Shown: in pieces, positions 18,139-26,839 of the stretch
How the letters are laid out: each line of letters opens with the position of its first letter
How positions within the stretch are numbered: the stretch's first letter is position 1
Assembly (NCBI GenBank): GCA_002393735.1
Contig: DGTK01000011.1
Location: 1-64,000, forward strand
Direction: 5' to 3'
Length of the DNA: 64,000 nucleotides
DNA from: Lachnospiraceae bacterium UBA4338
Lineage (GTDB): Bacteria; Bacillota; Clostridia; Lachnospirales; Lachnospiraceae
The notes under the pieces: generated by a model
What the model was told of the DNA's origin: nothing
Database searches by the model: none
What the model saw: only the letters and a program-made list of their open reading frames with translations
Position numbers and translations under genes: made by a program

Positions 18139-18157
18139 AAAAGAAAAGGAAAAAAAC

Positions 18158-18925
18158 ATGCAATTTGTAGAAAAAGGAATTGAAAACGAAAAGACGCTGT
18201 TGTTACTTCCGGGAACATGCTGTAACTGGGAAACAAATTTCATGAGAGTTCTTCCTGAACTGGAGAAGAAGTATCATTTGATTTGCGTGAATTATGACGG
18301 CTTTGACGGAAGTGATGCGATTTTTCCAGATATAATTACCGTTACGGAAAAGATTGAAAAGTATATTATCGAGAATCATAACGGAAAGGTTGACGGAGCT
18401 CTTGGTTCATCCTTGGGTGGAACTTTCGTGGGTCAGCTTGCTGTAAGGGAAAAAATTCATATAGATCATGCTATTTTTGGTAGCAGCGACTTAGATCAGA
18501 GTGGCCCGGTAAGTGCCAAACTTCAGTCCATGATTGTCACACCTTTGCTTACCGGAGTTACAAAAAATATGGCAAAGAGAAATAAAGCGAAAAAACTACT
18601 GAAGAAAATGTTCGAAATGGATGATGAATCGGCAGAAACATTTGTTGAATGCTTCTCAGGTTTTTCCGTTGAGTCCATAAAGAATGAATATTATACGGAC
18701 CTTTTGACACATTTGCATAATGATACATATGTTGAAAATACAACATTTCATTTTATCTATGCCAATAAGATGGGCAAAAGATATAAGAAACGTTATTTAA
18801 AATATTTCAGGAATCCGGATATCAGGGAATTTGATATGCAGCATGAACAGTGGCTTTTCGGTGGAGAGAAATATGCGAAGCCGGTTCTTGAGGCTATTGA
18901 TGATATGATGGATAACCGCGACTAG
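18158..18925 (+). CDS. alpha/beta hydrolase
   Basis: 255 residues with nucleophile elbow GSSLGG near residue 88 and an oxyanion segment LLLPGTCC near 13. The C-terminal catalytic His is probably in DMQHEQW (about residue 229). Similar in size to the hydrolase at 16169, but a clearly different sequence. Last intact gene before a flavodoxin remnant. Confidence 0.7.
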   Translation: MQFVEKGIENEKTLLLLPGTCCNWETNFMRVLPELEKKYHLICVNYDGFDGSDAIFPDIITVTEKIEKYIIENHNGKVDGALGSSLGGTFVGQLAVREKIHIDHAIFGSSDLDQSGPVSAKLQSMIVTPLLTGVTKNMAKRNKAKKLLKKMFEMDDESAETFVECFSGFSVESIKNEYYTDLLTHLHNDTYVENTTFHFIYANKMGKRYKKRYLKYFRNPDIREFDMQHEQWLFGGEKYAKPVLEAIDDMMDNRD

Positions 18926-18932
18926 CCAAAGG

Positions 18933-19124
18933 ATGAAGCCCTGTTTGGAGCCTGGCAGTAGTTTTTGGAGTGGAACAGGTAATACTGAGACTATGGCAAA
19001 TGCAGTGGTTGAAGGACTTAAGGGCGCAGGTGCTGTACTGGCATGTGATTCAGTAATGGCAAACAGTGAACCTGATGATGACGCAATCGCAGCCTGCAAA
19101 GCAATAGCAGCAAGTCTTGTGTAA
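18933..19124 (+). pseudogene. flavodoxin remnant with internal deletion
   Basis: The frame holds the phosphate-binding loop of a flavodoxin (WSGTGNTETMANAV) and, about 30 residues later, the typical flavodoxin C-terminus PDDDAIAACKAIAASL. The middle ~80 residues with the FMN isoalloxazine-binding loops are missing, and the first residues (MKPCLEPGSS) do not fit the family. I read it as a dead flavodoxin that lost its core by an in-frame deletion. Confidence 0.7.
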
Positions 19125-19154
19125 AAGAAAATAATAAATAATACACTAGGTAAA

Positions 19155-19200
19155 AAGGCACTTAAAGGTCGTATTCGCAGCTTTTAAATGTCTTTTTTTT
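19155..19200 (+). terminator. intrinsic terminator after the flavodoxin remnant
   Basis: AGGCACTTAAA pairs imperfectly with TTTAAATGTCT and is followed by a run of eight Ts. It separates the hydrolase run from the TetR unit. Confidence 0.6.
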
Positions 19201-19203
19201 GTG

Positions 19204-19232
19204 TTGACATGGAAGTTAGCCTGTGCTAACAT
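19204..19232 (+). promoter_or_regulatory. promoter and operator of the first tetR gene
   Basis: TTGACA (19204-19209), 17-base spacer, TAACAT (19227-19232). The 16-bp palindrome GTTAGCCTGTGCTAAC at 19215-19230 fills the spacer and reaches the -10 box, the classical place for an autoregulating TetR repressor. Confidence 0.75.
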
Positions 19233-19277
19233 ATATATGACCAAAAAATAAAAATGGTCATAAAAGAGGTGAAGCAT

Positions 19278-19871
19278 ATGCCGGACAGAGTTTTTACAAA
19301 TGAGCAGAGGGATGAACTGAGAATAATTATGCTTGAGGCAGGATTCCCATTGATAAAGGAATATGGTGTGACACACACATCAATTTCCAGGATTACAGAA
19401 GTAGCAGGTATAGCCAAGGGTACTTTTTATCATTTTTGGAAGAATAAGGAAGAATATCTTGCTGAACTTATAAAGTATCACAGGCAGAAAACACTTCCAC
19501 TTATGATAGGTGAAGATGTACTTGCCGGAAAAAGGAAACTTGGCAGGGAGGACGCCAGGCGCTACTTCAGATATCTGGTTGATAAGGAAAAGAGCATCTA
19601 TGCAAATATGACTCTTGAAGATGAAGCAAAACTGGTTCAGAAGACTTCTGATTTTGACCCGGATGAAAAGAAAGAAAGTTCCATTGCAGTTAATTTGCTT
19701 AGTATGCTGGATAATGTGCGACCGGATGTGAATCTTCTGCTGCTGGCTAACATGACCAAGATACTGGTTCTTACGGCCGAAGCCAAGGAAGAACTTCACG
19801 AGAGTGTATATGAAAAAACCATTGATACCATTATTGATGGAATATTAGATCTTATTTTTGAGAAAGAGTGA
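19278..19871 (+). CDS. TetR/AcrR-family transcriptional regulator
   Basis: 197 residues from the ATG at 19278, which has GAGGTG 6 bases upstream; an earlier in-frame start at 19254 lacks a ribosome site. The N-terminal helix-turn-helix reads TSISRITEVAGIAKGTFYHFWKNKEEYL, typical of TetR. Its promoter contains a GTTAGC-N4-GCTAAC palindrome, so it probably represses itself. Sites of the same type lie before the ECF operon, the gene at 11704, the DUF6110 gene and the ABC exporter, which it may also control. The downstream hydrolase starts 4 bp later. Confidence 0.85.
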   Translation: MPDRVFTNEQRDELRIIMLEAGFPLIKEYGVTHTSISRITEVAGIAKGTFYHFWKNKEEYLAELIKYHRQKTLPLMIGEDVLAGKRKLGREDARRYFRYLVDKEKSIYANMTLEDEAKLVQKTSDFDPDEKKESSIAVNLLSMLDNVRPDVNLLLLANMTKILVLTAEAKEELHESVYEKTIDTIIDGILDLIFEKE

Positions 19872-19875
19872 AATT

Positions 19876-20805
19876 ATGAAGAAAATTAAGGAAACTGAAA
19901 AAGGATTTTACGGATGTTACTGGCCATGTGAGGAAAAAGAATCTGATGTGGCAATAATTGCCATGCTGGGTGATGATTGCGAAGATCATGTTGCCAAATC
20001 TGGTGCAAGGTGGCTGCATAAGAAATTTGGAGTAAATGTTCTGACCCTTTCTCCTGCTCACAAGGATTACAGTCATCATAATCTTCCGGTGGAAAGAATC
20101 GGGGCATCCATTGAATATCTTAAGAGTAAAGGGAATAGAAAATTCGGAATAGCCGGTGCATCTACAACCGGAATGTTCGCACTTATTGCAGCATCCTATT
20201 ATCCGGAAATAACATTAACCATAGCAATGACGCCAAGCGATTTCGTAATGGAGGGATTCTACCAGGGAAAGCGTGATGGTATGAAGGAATGGCCGGGGGA
20301 AGGCGAATCCACCGCTTCCTGGCAGGGTGAACCCCTTCCTTATCTGCCTTTTGCATACAGGCATCCGGAATACTATCAGAAGATGAAGGATGATGCAAAG
20401 AAAAGCAAAGACATGCTGGTATCCAGAGGCGTATTTGATGATTCTGAAAAAGTACATCCAATCAGGGAAGAAGAGTTCATAAAAGTTGAACGTATAAAAG
20501 GAAAACTTCTGCTTATAGGTGCTGAGGACGATGTTCTGTGGGATACAGCGAGGTACATCAGACGAATGGAAGAACGCTTATCCAGACTGCCTCATGATTG
20601 TGAGGTGGAGAGTATGATATATGAGCATGCAACCCACTTTGTATTTCCTGAGAGTCTTTTAAAAGAGATGTTACCTGTTGGTGGAAGCTTGTTTGTGGGA
20701 TTGTTTAAAGCAGGACGTGATTATAAGAAAGAATGCAAAGAAGCCCGTATTGATATAGATAAGAAAATATGTATGGCAATAGAAAAATGGATAAAGGAGA
20801 AGTAA
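19876..20805 (+). CDS. acyl-CoA thioester hydrolase/BAAT C-terminal-like alpha/beta hydrolase
   Basis: 309 residues; the ATG at 19876 is 4 bp after the tetR stop. The order SPAHKDYSHHNLPVERIGASIEYLKSKG, nucleophile region GASTTG, a later Asp in GAEDDVLWDT and His in EHATHF matches the BAAT C-terminal domain family of acyl-CoA thioesterases. It lacks the N-terminal domain of eukaryotic BAAT. It is co-transcribed with the regulator and a DUF6796-like membrane protein. Confidence 0.75.
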   Translation: MKKIKETEKGFYGCYWPCEEKESDVAIIAMLGDDCEDHVAKSGARWLHKKFGVNVLTLSPAHKDYSHHNLPVERIGASIEYLKSKGNRKFGIAGASTTGMFALIAASYYPEITLTIAMTPSDFVMEGFYQGKRDGMKEWPGEGESTASWQGEPLPYLPFAYRHPEYYQKMKDDAKKSKDMLVSRGVFDDSEKVHPIREEEFIKVERIKGKLLLIGAEDDVLWDTARYIRRMEERLSRLPHDCEVESMIYEHATHFVFPESLLKEMLPVGGSLFVGLFKAGRDYKKECKEARIDIDKKICMAIEKWIKEK

Positions 20806-20806
20806 G

Positions 20807-21517
20807 ATGACAAAGGAAGAATTGAAGAAAATTTATAATATGATGCTCTGGGTAATTCCGGCTATGGTGCTTTGCATAATAGGCGATTACTGTATGGGGA
20901 TTGAGCCGAAGGACAGTACGGCCGTGTCAGGTATGATATCTACGGGATGGCTGACAATTGCTGACTGGAGAATTGCTGTTTCTAACGCAGGGGGACTCAT
21001 AGGAACGGTTTGCTATACCCTGGCAGCCCTTCCTTTCGTAAGATTTCTTCGTTTTAAAATGAAAGAATGCGAAAGTAAATGGGATAAGTTCTGGATCCAC
21101 ATGTATATCGCAGGCCTTGTACTGGGAATTATGAGTTTTATGTATTTCCATCTGGAATGTGGAACTCTTATTCATAACTATAAGGTGATTTACGAGGCAG
21201 CAGGTGGTAACACGGAACTTGCAGTATCAATGTGGAATCGTACATACATGGTGCAGATTATTCCATACTGGGCAACATTCCTTACCTTTGAGGCAGCAGT
21301 ATTATTCAGCTGGGTGGTTCTGATCCTCAAAGGCACCTTCAAACTTCCTAAATACTGGATAATCGCATCCCCTATGATAATTGCCGGAATCGGTTTCCTT
21401 TTTGAGATTATTATTCCGTGGAACTTCAACGGCTTCTGCTCAGGCTTCGAAAGCCTTGGCTGGATAATAATGTTTATGGGTGGAAGACTACTTGTAAAAC
21501 AGGAAATGGACAGGTAA
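20807..21517 (+). CDS. DUF6796-like multi-pass membrane protein
   Basis: 236 residues, about seven hydrophobic helices, starting 2 bp after the hydrolase with AAGGAG in the overlap. It shares its layout with the protein at 15450. Each of the two paralogues lies next to an alpha/beta hydrolase gene, which hints at a functional link. Function unknown. Confidence 0.6.
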   Translation: MTKEELKKIYNMMLWVIPAMVLCIIGDYCMGIEPKDSTAVSGMISTGWLTIADWRIAVSNAGGLIGTVCYTLAALPFVRFLRFKMKECESKWDKFWIHMYIAGLVLGIMSFMYFHLECGTLIHNYKVIYEAAGGNTELAVSMWNRTYMVQIIPYWATFLTFEAAVLFSWVVLILKGTFKLPKYWIIASPMIIAGIGFLFEIIIPWNFNGFCSGFESLGWIIMFMGGRLLVKQEMDR

Positions 21518-21526
21518 AATCGACCC

Positions 21527-21591
21527 TTGACACATAAAGCAATTTATAGTAATCTATGATAGCGAACAATGATAACTATCATGGATTACTT
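21527..21591 (+). promoter_or_regulatory. promoter and long palindromic operator of the second tetR gene
   Basis: TTGACA (21527-21532), 17-base spacer, TAATCT (21550-21555). From 21550 to 21590 two 14-base arms (GTAATC-T-ATGATAG and CTATCAT-G-GATTAC) form an inverted repeat with one mismatch, covering the -10 box and start site. Autoregulation by the TetR encoded at 21612 is likely. Confidence 0.7.
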
Positions 21592-21611
21592 TTTAATTTG
21601 GGAAAAAAGAA

Positions 21612-22229
21612 ATGCCAAGAGATAAGTCTTTAAGCCATGTAAAAGTGAATAAAGCCATAATGGAAGAGTTCCTTGAAAAGGGATATGAAGGTGCTTCCAT
21701 TAGAAGTATTGGCGCCAGGGCAGGTATGACATCTGCCGGTCTTTACAGACATTATGCCGACAAAGAGGCCATGTTTGAGGCAATGGTCAGCCCCCTTGTT
21801 GAGGAAATGAAAAAGTGGCTTAAGAATCATACAAGTAAAAAGTATGATCTTGTTGAGAATGCTCCATCCGGGGATAATCTCTTCGGCGAGTCTTTTATTG
21901 ATTTAATCAGAAATGTTATTCTGCCAAGAAAGAAGGAATTCATTTTGCTTATGACCTGCTCCGGTGGCACAAAGTATGAGAATTTCATTCATGATTTAAC
22001 CAATGATAATCAGAAGGAATTTCTGGATGCCTTAAAATTCTTAAAGGAAAAAGGATATCCGGTGAAAGTGATAAAGGAGGAAGAATTACACTTCCTTTTG
22101 TCTGCATATCTTACAGCCTGTTTTGAACCCATCATACATGACTATGATGATAAAGAAATAGATGAATACTTAAATCTGATGCAGGAATTCTTCATGCCGG
22201 GATGGCTGAAGGTAATGGGCATTAGTTAA
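21612..22229 (+). CDS. TetR/AcrR-family transcriptional regulator
   Basis: 205 residues. The N-terminal helix-turn-helix (GASIRSIGARAGMTSAGLYRHYADKEAMF) is typical of TetR proteins; the rest would bind a ligand. It has its own operator-promoter and terminator and precedes the ABC exporter pair, a usual drug-efflux arrangement. However, the exporter leader carries the GTTAG-type palindrome, not this gene's own palindrome, so the exporter may answer to the other TetR. Confidence 0.85.
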   Translation: MPRDKSLSHVKVNKAIMEEFLEKGYEGASIRSIGARAGMTSAGLYRHYADKEAMFEAMVSPLVEEMKKWLKNHTSKKYDLVENAPSGDNLFGESFIDLIRNVILPRKKEFILLMTCSGGTKYENFIHDLTNDNQKEFLDALKFLKEKGYPVKVIKEEELHFLLSAYLTACFEPIIHDYDDKEIDEYLNLMQEFFMPGWLKVMGIS

Positions 22230-22230
22230 G

Positions 22231-22253
22231 AAGAGCCGACAGGCTCTTTTTTA
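22231..22253 (+). terminator. intrinsic terminator of the second tetR gene
   Basis: AAGAGCC-GACA-GGCTCTT followed by Ts, 2 bp after the stop codon. Confidence 0.85.
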
Positions 22254-22275
22254 TTTCGTAAGTTATCAAATGTGA

Positions 22276-22291
22276 GTTAGCGATAACTAAC
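22276..22291 (+). promoter_or_regulatory. GTTAG-N6-CTAAC operator before the ABC exporter
   Basis: GTTAGCGATAACTAAC, differing from the site at 8856 by one base. It lies 28 bp before the start codon, close to the expected transcription start. Confidence 0.65.
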
Positions 22292-22318
22292 CACTGAATA
22301 TAAAGGAGGACCAACAAG

Positions 22319-24082
22319 TTGGGAAAGACACAAAAATTTGATCATATGAAACTGATCGGACAATACGCGGGAGGTCACAGGCATATCATAACCCTGGGCA
22401 GATTCCTGGCGGGAGTCAGTGCAGTAATGACGCTGATTCCATATTATCTGATGTGGAGAATCATCAGAGTTGCAGTTAACGGAGACAATCCGGATTACAT
22501 CACGGCCTATGCCCTTATGGCAGTTGGGCTGATTATCGGAGCACTTCTGGTTTATATCGCAGCCCTTCTTTGCACACATATTGCAGCATTCAGGGTTCAG
22601 GCGAACATGAGAAGTTCTCTGATGAAGAGAATCATCACCCTGCCTCTCGGGGTTTTCGATGAGGACGGAACCGGCAAAATCAGAAGAATCGTAAACGATT
22701 CAACAGCAGCTACTGAGACATATATTGCTCATACCCTGGCTGACAAAACCGTTGCCGCCGTAACACCTGTTGGCCTTTTAATTCTTGTATTTGCCTTCAG
22801 CTGGAAAATAGGACTTATATGTATGATTCCTGCCGTCATTGGTTTTGCAGTTATGATGTCCATGATGGGAAAAAACATGCAGCAGAAGATGAAAGAATAC
22901 CAGGATGCACTGGATACCATGAGTTCAGAAGCAACAGAATATGTAAGAGGTGTTCCGGTTGTAAAAACCTTCGGACAGACCGTTCACTCATTTAAGAGAT
23001 TCAAGGACTGCATTGACGGATTCGGCAAATGGACAACGGAATATACCCTGATGCTCAGATTCCCGATGACAGGTTTTATGACATTTATTAATGCCATATT
23101 TGCAGCCATTATTTTTGCGGCATTTATATTTACCAAAGATGGCGTAACCAATGCAAATATTCTGAACATTATGTATTACATAATTATCACACCGCTTGTA
23201 ACAATTGCTTTAACCAAGATTGCTTATTCTGGTGAGGCAGAAATGAATCTTATCGACGCACTTAAGAGAGTTGAAAAAATCATGGAAATCAAACCTCTTG
23301 GTGAAGGAGCGTCAAATGTCAAACCGGCCGACTTTGGCATTGAAGTTAAGAATGTAACTTACAGATACAATGGTGCTGAAAGAGATGCTTTAAATAATGT
23401 CTCTTTAAAAATCAACCCGGGCGAGCATGTGGCTTTCGTCGGACCTTCAGGCTCAGGTAAAACCACCATGGCAGAACTTATGGTTAGATTTTTTGATGTG
23501 ACGGATGGAGAAATCCTGATAGGCGGAGTCAATGTTAAGGACCTGCCATCTTCATATCTTATGAAACAGGTTTCCTTTGTATTCCAGGATAGCAGATTAA
23601 TAAAGAAGTCAATACTTGATAATGTAAGAATGAGCAGACCTGATGCTACTGAAGAGGAAGTACTTGAGGCATTAAAGAAAGCTCAGTGTATGGATATTAT
23701 TGAAAAACTTCCAAACGGAATTCATACAGTTATCGGAGAAAAGGGAACTTACCTTTCAGGTGGTGAACAGCAAAGAATTACAATTGCAAGAGCTGTTCTT
23801 AAAGATGCTCCTATCCTTATCTTAGATGAGGCTACAGCCTTCGCTGATCCTGATAATGAAGCAAAAGTACAGGCTGCCTTCGATGAGATGTCCAAGGACA
23901 AGACACTTATAATGATTGCTCACAGATTAAGCACCGTAATGAACGCAGACAGAATATTTGTCATGGATGACGGCAAGCTTGTGGAAGAAGGAAATCATGT
24001 GGAACTGATGCTGGAAGACGGCTTATACAAGCGTCTGTTTGAGGAATATTCCAAGTCAGTTGAATGGAAAGTAGGTGCATAA
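22319..24082 (+). CDS. ABC exporter, membrane-ATPase fusion, subunit 1
   Basis: 587 residues starting with TTG behind AAAGGAGG. Six membrane helices in the first ~300 residues, then one nucleotide-binding domain with Walker A GPSGSGKT, signature LSGGEQQ and Walker B LILDEAT. It forms a pair with the next gene (stop and start 1 bp apart), so a heterodimeric exporter of the multidrug or siderophore-like type is expected. After the Walker B region it reads ATAFADPDNE where most exporters have ATSALD, as in some heterodimers with one weaker site. Confidence 0.9.
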   Translation: MGKTQKFDHMKLIGQYAGGHRHIITLGRFLAGVSAVMTLIPYYLMWRIIRVAVNGDNPDYITAYALMAVGLIIGALLVYIAALLCTHIAAFRVQANMRSSLMKRIITLPLGVFDEDGTGKIRRIVNDSTAATETYIAHTLADKTVAAVTPVGLLILVFAFSWKIGLICMIPAVIGFAVMMSMMGKNMQQKMKEYQDALDTMSSEATEYVRGVPVVKTFGQTVHSFKRFKDCIDGFGKWTTEYTLMLRFPMTGFMTFINAIFAAIIFAAFIFTKDGVTNANILNIMYYIIITPLVTIALTKIAYSGEAEMNLIDALKRVEKIMEIKPLGEGASNVKPADFGIEVKNVTYRYNGAERDALNNVSLKINPGEHVAFVGPSGSGKTTMAELMVRFFDVTDGEILIGGVNVKDLPSSYLMKQVSFVFQDSRLIKKSILDNVRMSRPDATEEEVLEALKKAQCMDIIEKLPNGIHTVIGEKGTYLSGGEQQRITIARAVLKDAPILILDEATAFADPDNEAKVQAAFDEMSKDKTLIMIAHRLSTVMNADRIFVMDDGKLVEEGNHVELMLEDGLYKRLFEEYSKSVEWKVGA

Positions 24083-24083
24083 A

Positions 24084-25817
24084 ATGATAGAAAAATTACA
24101 GCATAAATATGCCCTTTCCGAACAGGGCGCAAAAGATATGATTAAGGCATGCATCTGCGTTGCCATAGCAGATATGGTTCTGATGATGCCTGCGGGAATC
24201 CTGTATGTATTAATCAGGGATTTATTGAATAACGGTCTGACAAAAGACAGAATACCTTTTTATGTAATTGCTTCATTAGTAATTATAATTCTTGTGGCAA
24301 TTACTAACTATATTCAGTATAATGCCACATTCCTTTCCACATACCGCGAAAGTGGAGTAAGAAGAACCACCATCGCCGAGAAACTTCGTAAACTTCCTCT
24401 TTCATATTTTGGCAAGAAGAATATTGCAGATCTTACAACAAATATTATGGGTGACTGTGCCATGATCGAAACGGCTTCCAGCCACTGGATTCCGGAACTT
24501 ATCGGAGCTATTGCATCTGTAATTCTTGTAGGTATCAGCATGTTCCTTTTCTTTGACTGGAGAATGGTTCTGGCAAGCTTCTGGGTTATTCCGGTTGCAT
24601 TCTTAATTGTAATTACATGCTCAGGTGCAGAGAAAAGAGCTGTCAGAAAGAATCAGGCAATAAAACTTGATATGTCTGACGGTATTCAGGAATGCCTTGA
24701 ATCCATCAGGGATTTAAGAGCCAATAATGCAGAAGGAAGATATCTGGAAGAACTCAACGGTAAGATTAAAAATGTTGAAAAATTCGCCCTTTTTACCGAA
24801 CTTAAAATGGCCGTATACGTTAACTCGGCAGCCATTGTTTTAAAACTTGGAATAGGAACTACAGCAGTTATGGGTGGTATCCTCTTCGCAAAAGGAGACA
24901 TCGACCTGCTCACATTCTTTATGTTCCTTATGATTGTTTCAAGATTGTATGCACCTATGGAAATCTCACTTCAGAATTTCGCAGCCATTATTGCAACAGG
25001 CATTCAGTGCGAAAGACTTGATGAGGTGCTTTCACATGAGATTCAGACAGGTTCGGATACACTTAATCCTGAAGGATATGATATTGTATTTGACCATGTA
25101 GGATTTAAATATTCGGATGATACGGACGTTCTTACAGATGTAAGCTTTACTGCAAAACAGGGTGAAGTTACAGCTCTTATCGGACCATCCGGTGGTGGTA
25201 AGACAACAATCTCAAGACTTGCAGCAAGATTCTGGGATGTAAATTCAGGAAAGATTACACTGGGTGGTGTGGATATTTCCAAAATCGATCCGGAAACCTT
25301 GTTATCCAATTATTCAATCGTATTCCAGGATGTAACACTCTTTAACAATTCCGTTATGGAGAACATCCGTATTGGTAAAAACGGCGCCACGGATGAAGAG
25401 GTAATGGCAGCAGCCAGACTTGCCAACTGTGACGAATTCGTAAACCTTCTTCCTGATAAATACAATACAAATATAGGAGAGAACGGAAGCGAATTATCTG
25501 GTGGTGAGAGACAGAGAATCTCAATTGCAAGAGCCTTCCTTAAGGATGCTCCGGTTATTCTTCTTGATGAAGCAACTGCTTCACTTGATGTGGAAAACGA
25601 GACGGCAATTCAGGAAGCACTTTCAAGACTTATTAAGAATAAGACAGTTATGATTATTGCTCATCGTATGAGAACAATTGCCAAGGCAGATCATATCGTT
25701 GTGCTTAAAGACGGTGTTGTTGCTGAAGAAGGAAGTCCTGCAGAACTTTCATCTACTGACAGCATCTACAGCCGTATGACCAGGCAGCAGCTTGTATCAC
25801 AGAACTGGACGATGTAA
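24084..25817 (+). CDS. ABC exporter, membrane-ATPase fusion, subunit 2
   Basis: 577 residues from the ATG at 24084, preceded by AGGTG; a GTG at 24075 is less likely. Membrane domain followed by Walker A GPSGGGKT, signature LSGGERQ and Walker B VILLDEATASLD, so the canonical catalytic set is present. Partner of the preceding gene. Translation is probably coupled. Confidence 0.9.
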   Translation: MIEKLQHKYALSEQGAKDMIKACICVAIADMVLMMPAGILYVLIRDLLNNGLTKDRIPFYVIASLVIIILVAITNYIQYNATFLSTYRESGVRRTTIAEKLRKLPLSYFGKKNIADLTTNIMGDCAMIETASSHWIPELIGAIASVILVGISMFLFFDWRMVLASFWVIPVAFLIVITCSGAEKRAVRKNQAIKLDMSDGIQECLESIRDLRANNAEGRYLEELNGKIKNVEKFALFTELKMAVYVNSAAIVLKLGIGTTAVMGGILFAKGDIDLLTFFMFLMIVSRLYAPMEISLQNFAAIIATGIQCERLDEVLSHEIQTGSDTLNPEGYDIVFDHVGFKYSDDTDVLTDVSFTAKQGEVTALIGPSGGGKTTISRLAARFWDVNSGKITLGGVDISKIDPETLLSNYSIVFQDVTLFNNSVMENIRIGKNGATDEEVMAAARLANCDEFVNLLPDKYNTNIGENGSELSGGERQRISIARAFLKDAPVILLDEATASLDVENETAIQEALSRLIKNKTVMIIAHRMRTIAKADHIVVLKDGVVAEEGSPAELSSTDSIYSRMTRQQLVSQNWTM

Positions 25818-25840
25818 AAATATAAAATCACATAATACAC

Positions 25841-25870
25841 AAAGGGACGGGGTAAACTTCCGTCCCTTTT
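25841..25870 (+). terminator. intrinsic terminator of the ABC exporter unit
   Basis: AAAGGGACGG pairs with CCGTCCCTTT around a nine-base loop, ending in Ts. Confidence 0.85.
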
Positions 25871-25884
25871 ATATAAATATATGT

Positions 25885-25890
25885 TATAAT
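25885..25890 (+). promoter_or_regulatory. -10 box very close to the next start codon
   Basis: A perfect TATAAT ends 7 bases before the ATG at 25898. No Shine-Dalgarno sequence lies between, so the message is probably leaderless. No good -35 box is seen. Confidence 0.55.
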
Positions 25891-25897
25891 ATGCCTT

Positions 25898-26839
25898 ATG
25901 AATAACAATGCTAACGAAAACGGAATGAATGTATTTCAGGCAAATATCTGCCTTTTATGCGTAACCCTTTGCTGGTCTACAGAAGTAATAATATTCGGCT
26001 GTATTCCTGAGGGGGTATCTTCTTTTGCCACCACATGTATTACATCTTTAGTGGGTGGCCTGATTTTGCTTGCCTGCTTCTTTAAAAGAATCGTCGCAGC
26101 CATTAAAAAAGAAAAATGGACCATGTTAATCTGGGTAGTAGGACTTTCCCTGATGAATATGGTTTATAATCTTTTTTATATGGCAGGGCTTAAATATTTT
26201 GATGTATCAACAGGGGCTTTTACCCTGTCCATGACGGTGGTAGTGCTGCCGGTTATCCTCCTTACCTTCAGGGAAAAAATGGAGAGAAAAACCTGGTACT
26301 CTGCCGCCATTGTTTTTGTCGGAATACTTACAGTGGTTGTAAATAATGCTTCCGTTGGCCAGTTTATGGGCATTGTATTTATGGCGCTTGGCTGTGTAAT
26401 AAGAGCTGTTTATATTGTTATTCTTAATAAGGCAGCAGGCAAATATGATACTCTGGCCCTTTCCTCAACAATTTCCATTTCTGCAGGACTTCTTTCCTTT
26501 ATTCCATGGGTAATGTCTGATCCGCGCCTGTTCGCATCCATTAACTGGGATAAGGAAACAATATCCTGTCTTGCAATCTACTCATATTTCGTGGTTGCCC
26601 TGGCTCAGACACTGAACATCTTTGCTCAGAAGAAGTCCACTCCGGCAAACGCAACAGTCATATATTCAATGGAAATTGTTTTCTCCGTAATCTGGGGCAC
26701 CCTGCTTCCTGCAAGTCTGGTGACTCCGACAAAAATTACTCCATATGTAATTATTGGTGTATTATTGGTAGTCTTTGGAAATATTATAGAGATTGTGCCA
26801 TTTGATGATTTGACAAAGAAGAGGAGGAAGACCGTATGA
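25898..26839 (+). CDS. DMT-superfamily (EamA-type) permease
   Basis: 313 residues with about ten hydrophobic helices in two similar halves, as in EamA/RhaT-type drug-metabolite transporters. N-terminal NICLLCVTLCWSTEVIIFG resembles the usual first helix with a polar-aromatic signature. Substrate unknown. Apparent leaderless start. It overlaps the next membrane gene by 4 bp. Confidence 0.8.
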   Translation: MNNNANENGMNVFQANICLLCVTLCWSTEVIIFGCIPEGVSSFATTCITSLVGGLILLACFFKRIVAAIKKEKWTMLIWVVGLSLMNMVYNLFYMAGLKYFDVSTGAFTLSMTVVVLPVILLTFREKMERKTWYSAAIVFVGILTVVVNNASVGQFMGIVFMALGCVIRAVYIVILNKAAGKYDTLALSSTISISAGLLSFIPWVMSDPRLFASINWDKETISCLAIYSYFVVALAQTLNIFAQKKSTPANATVIYSMEIVFSVIWGTLLPASLVTPTKITPYVIIGVLLVVFGNIIEIVPFDDLTKKRRKTV

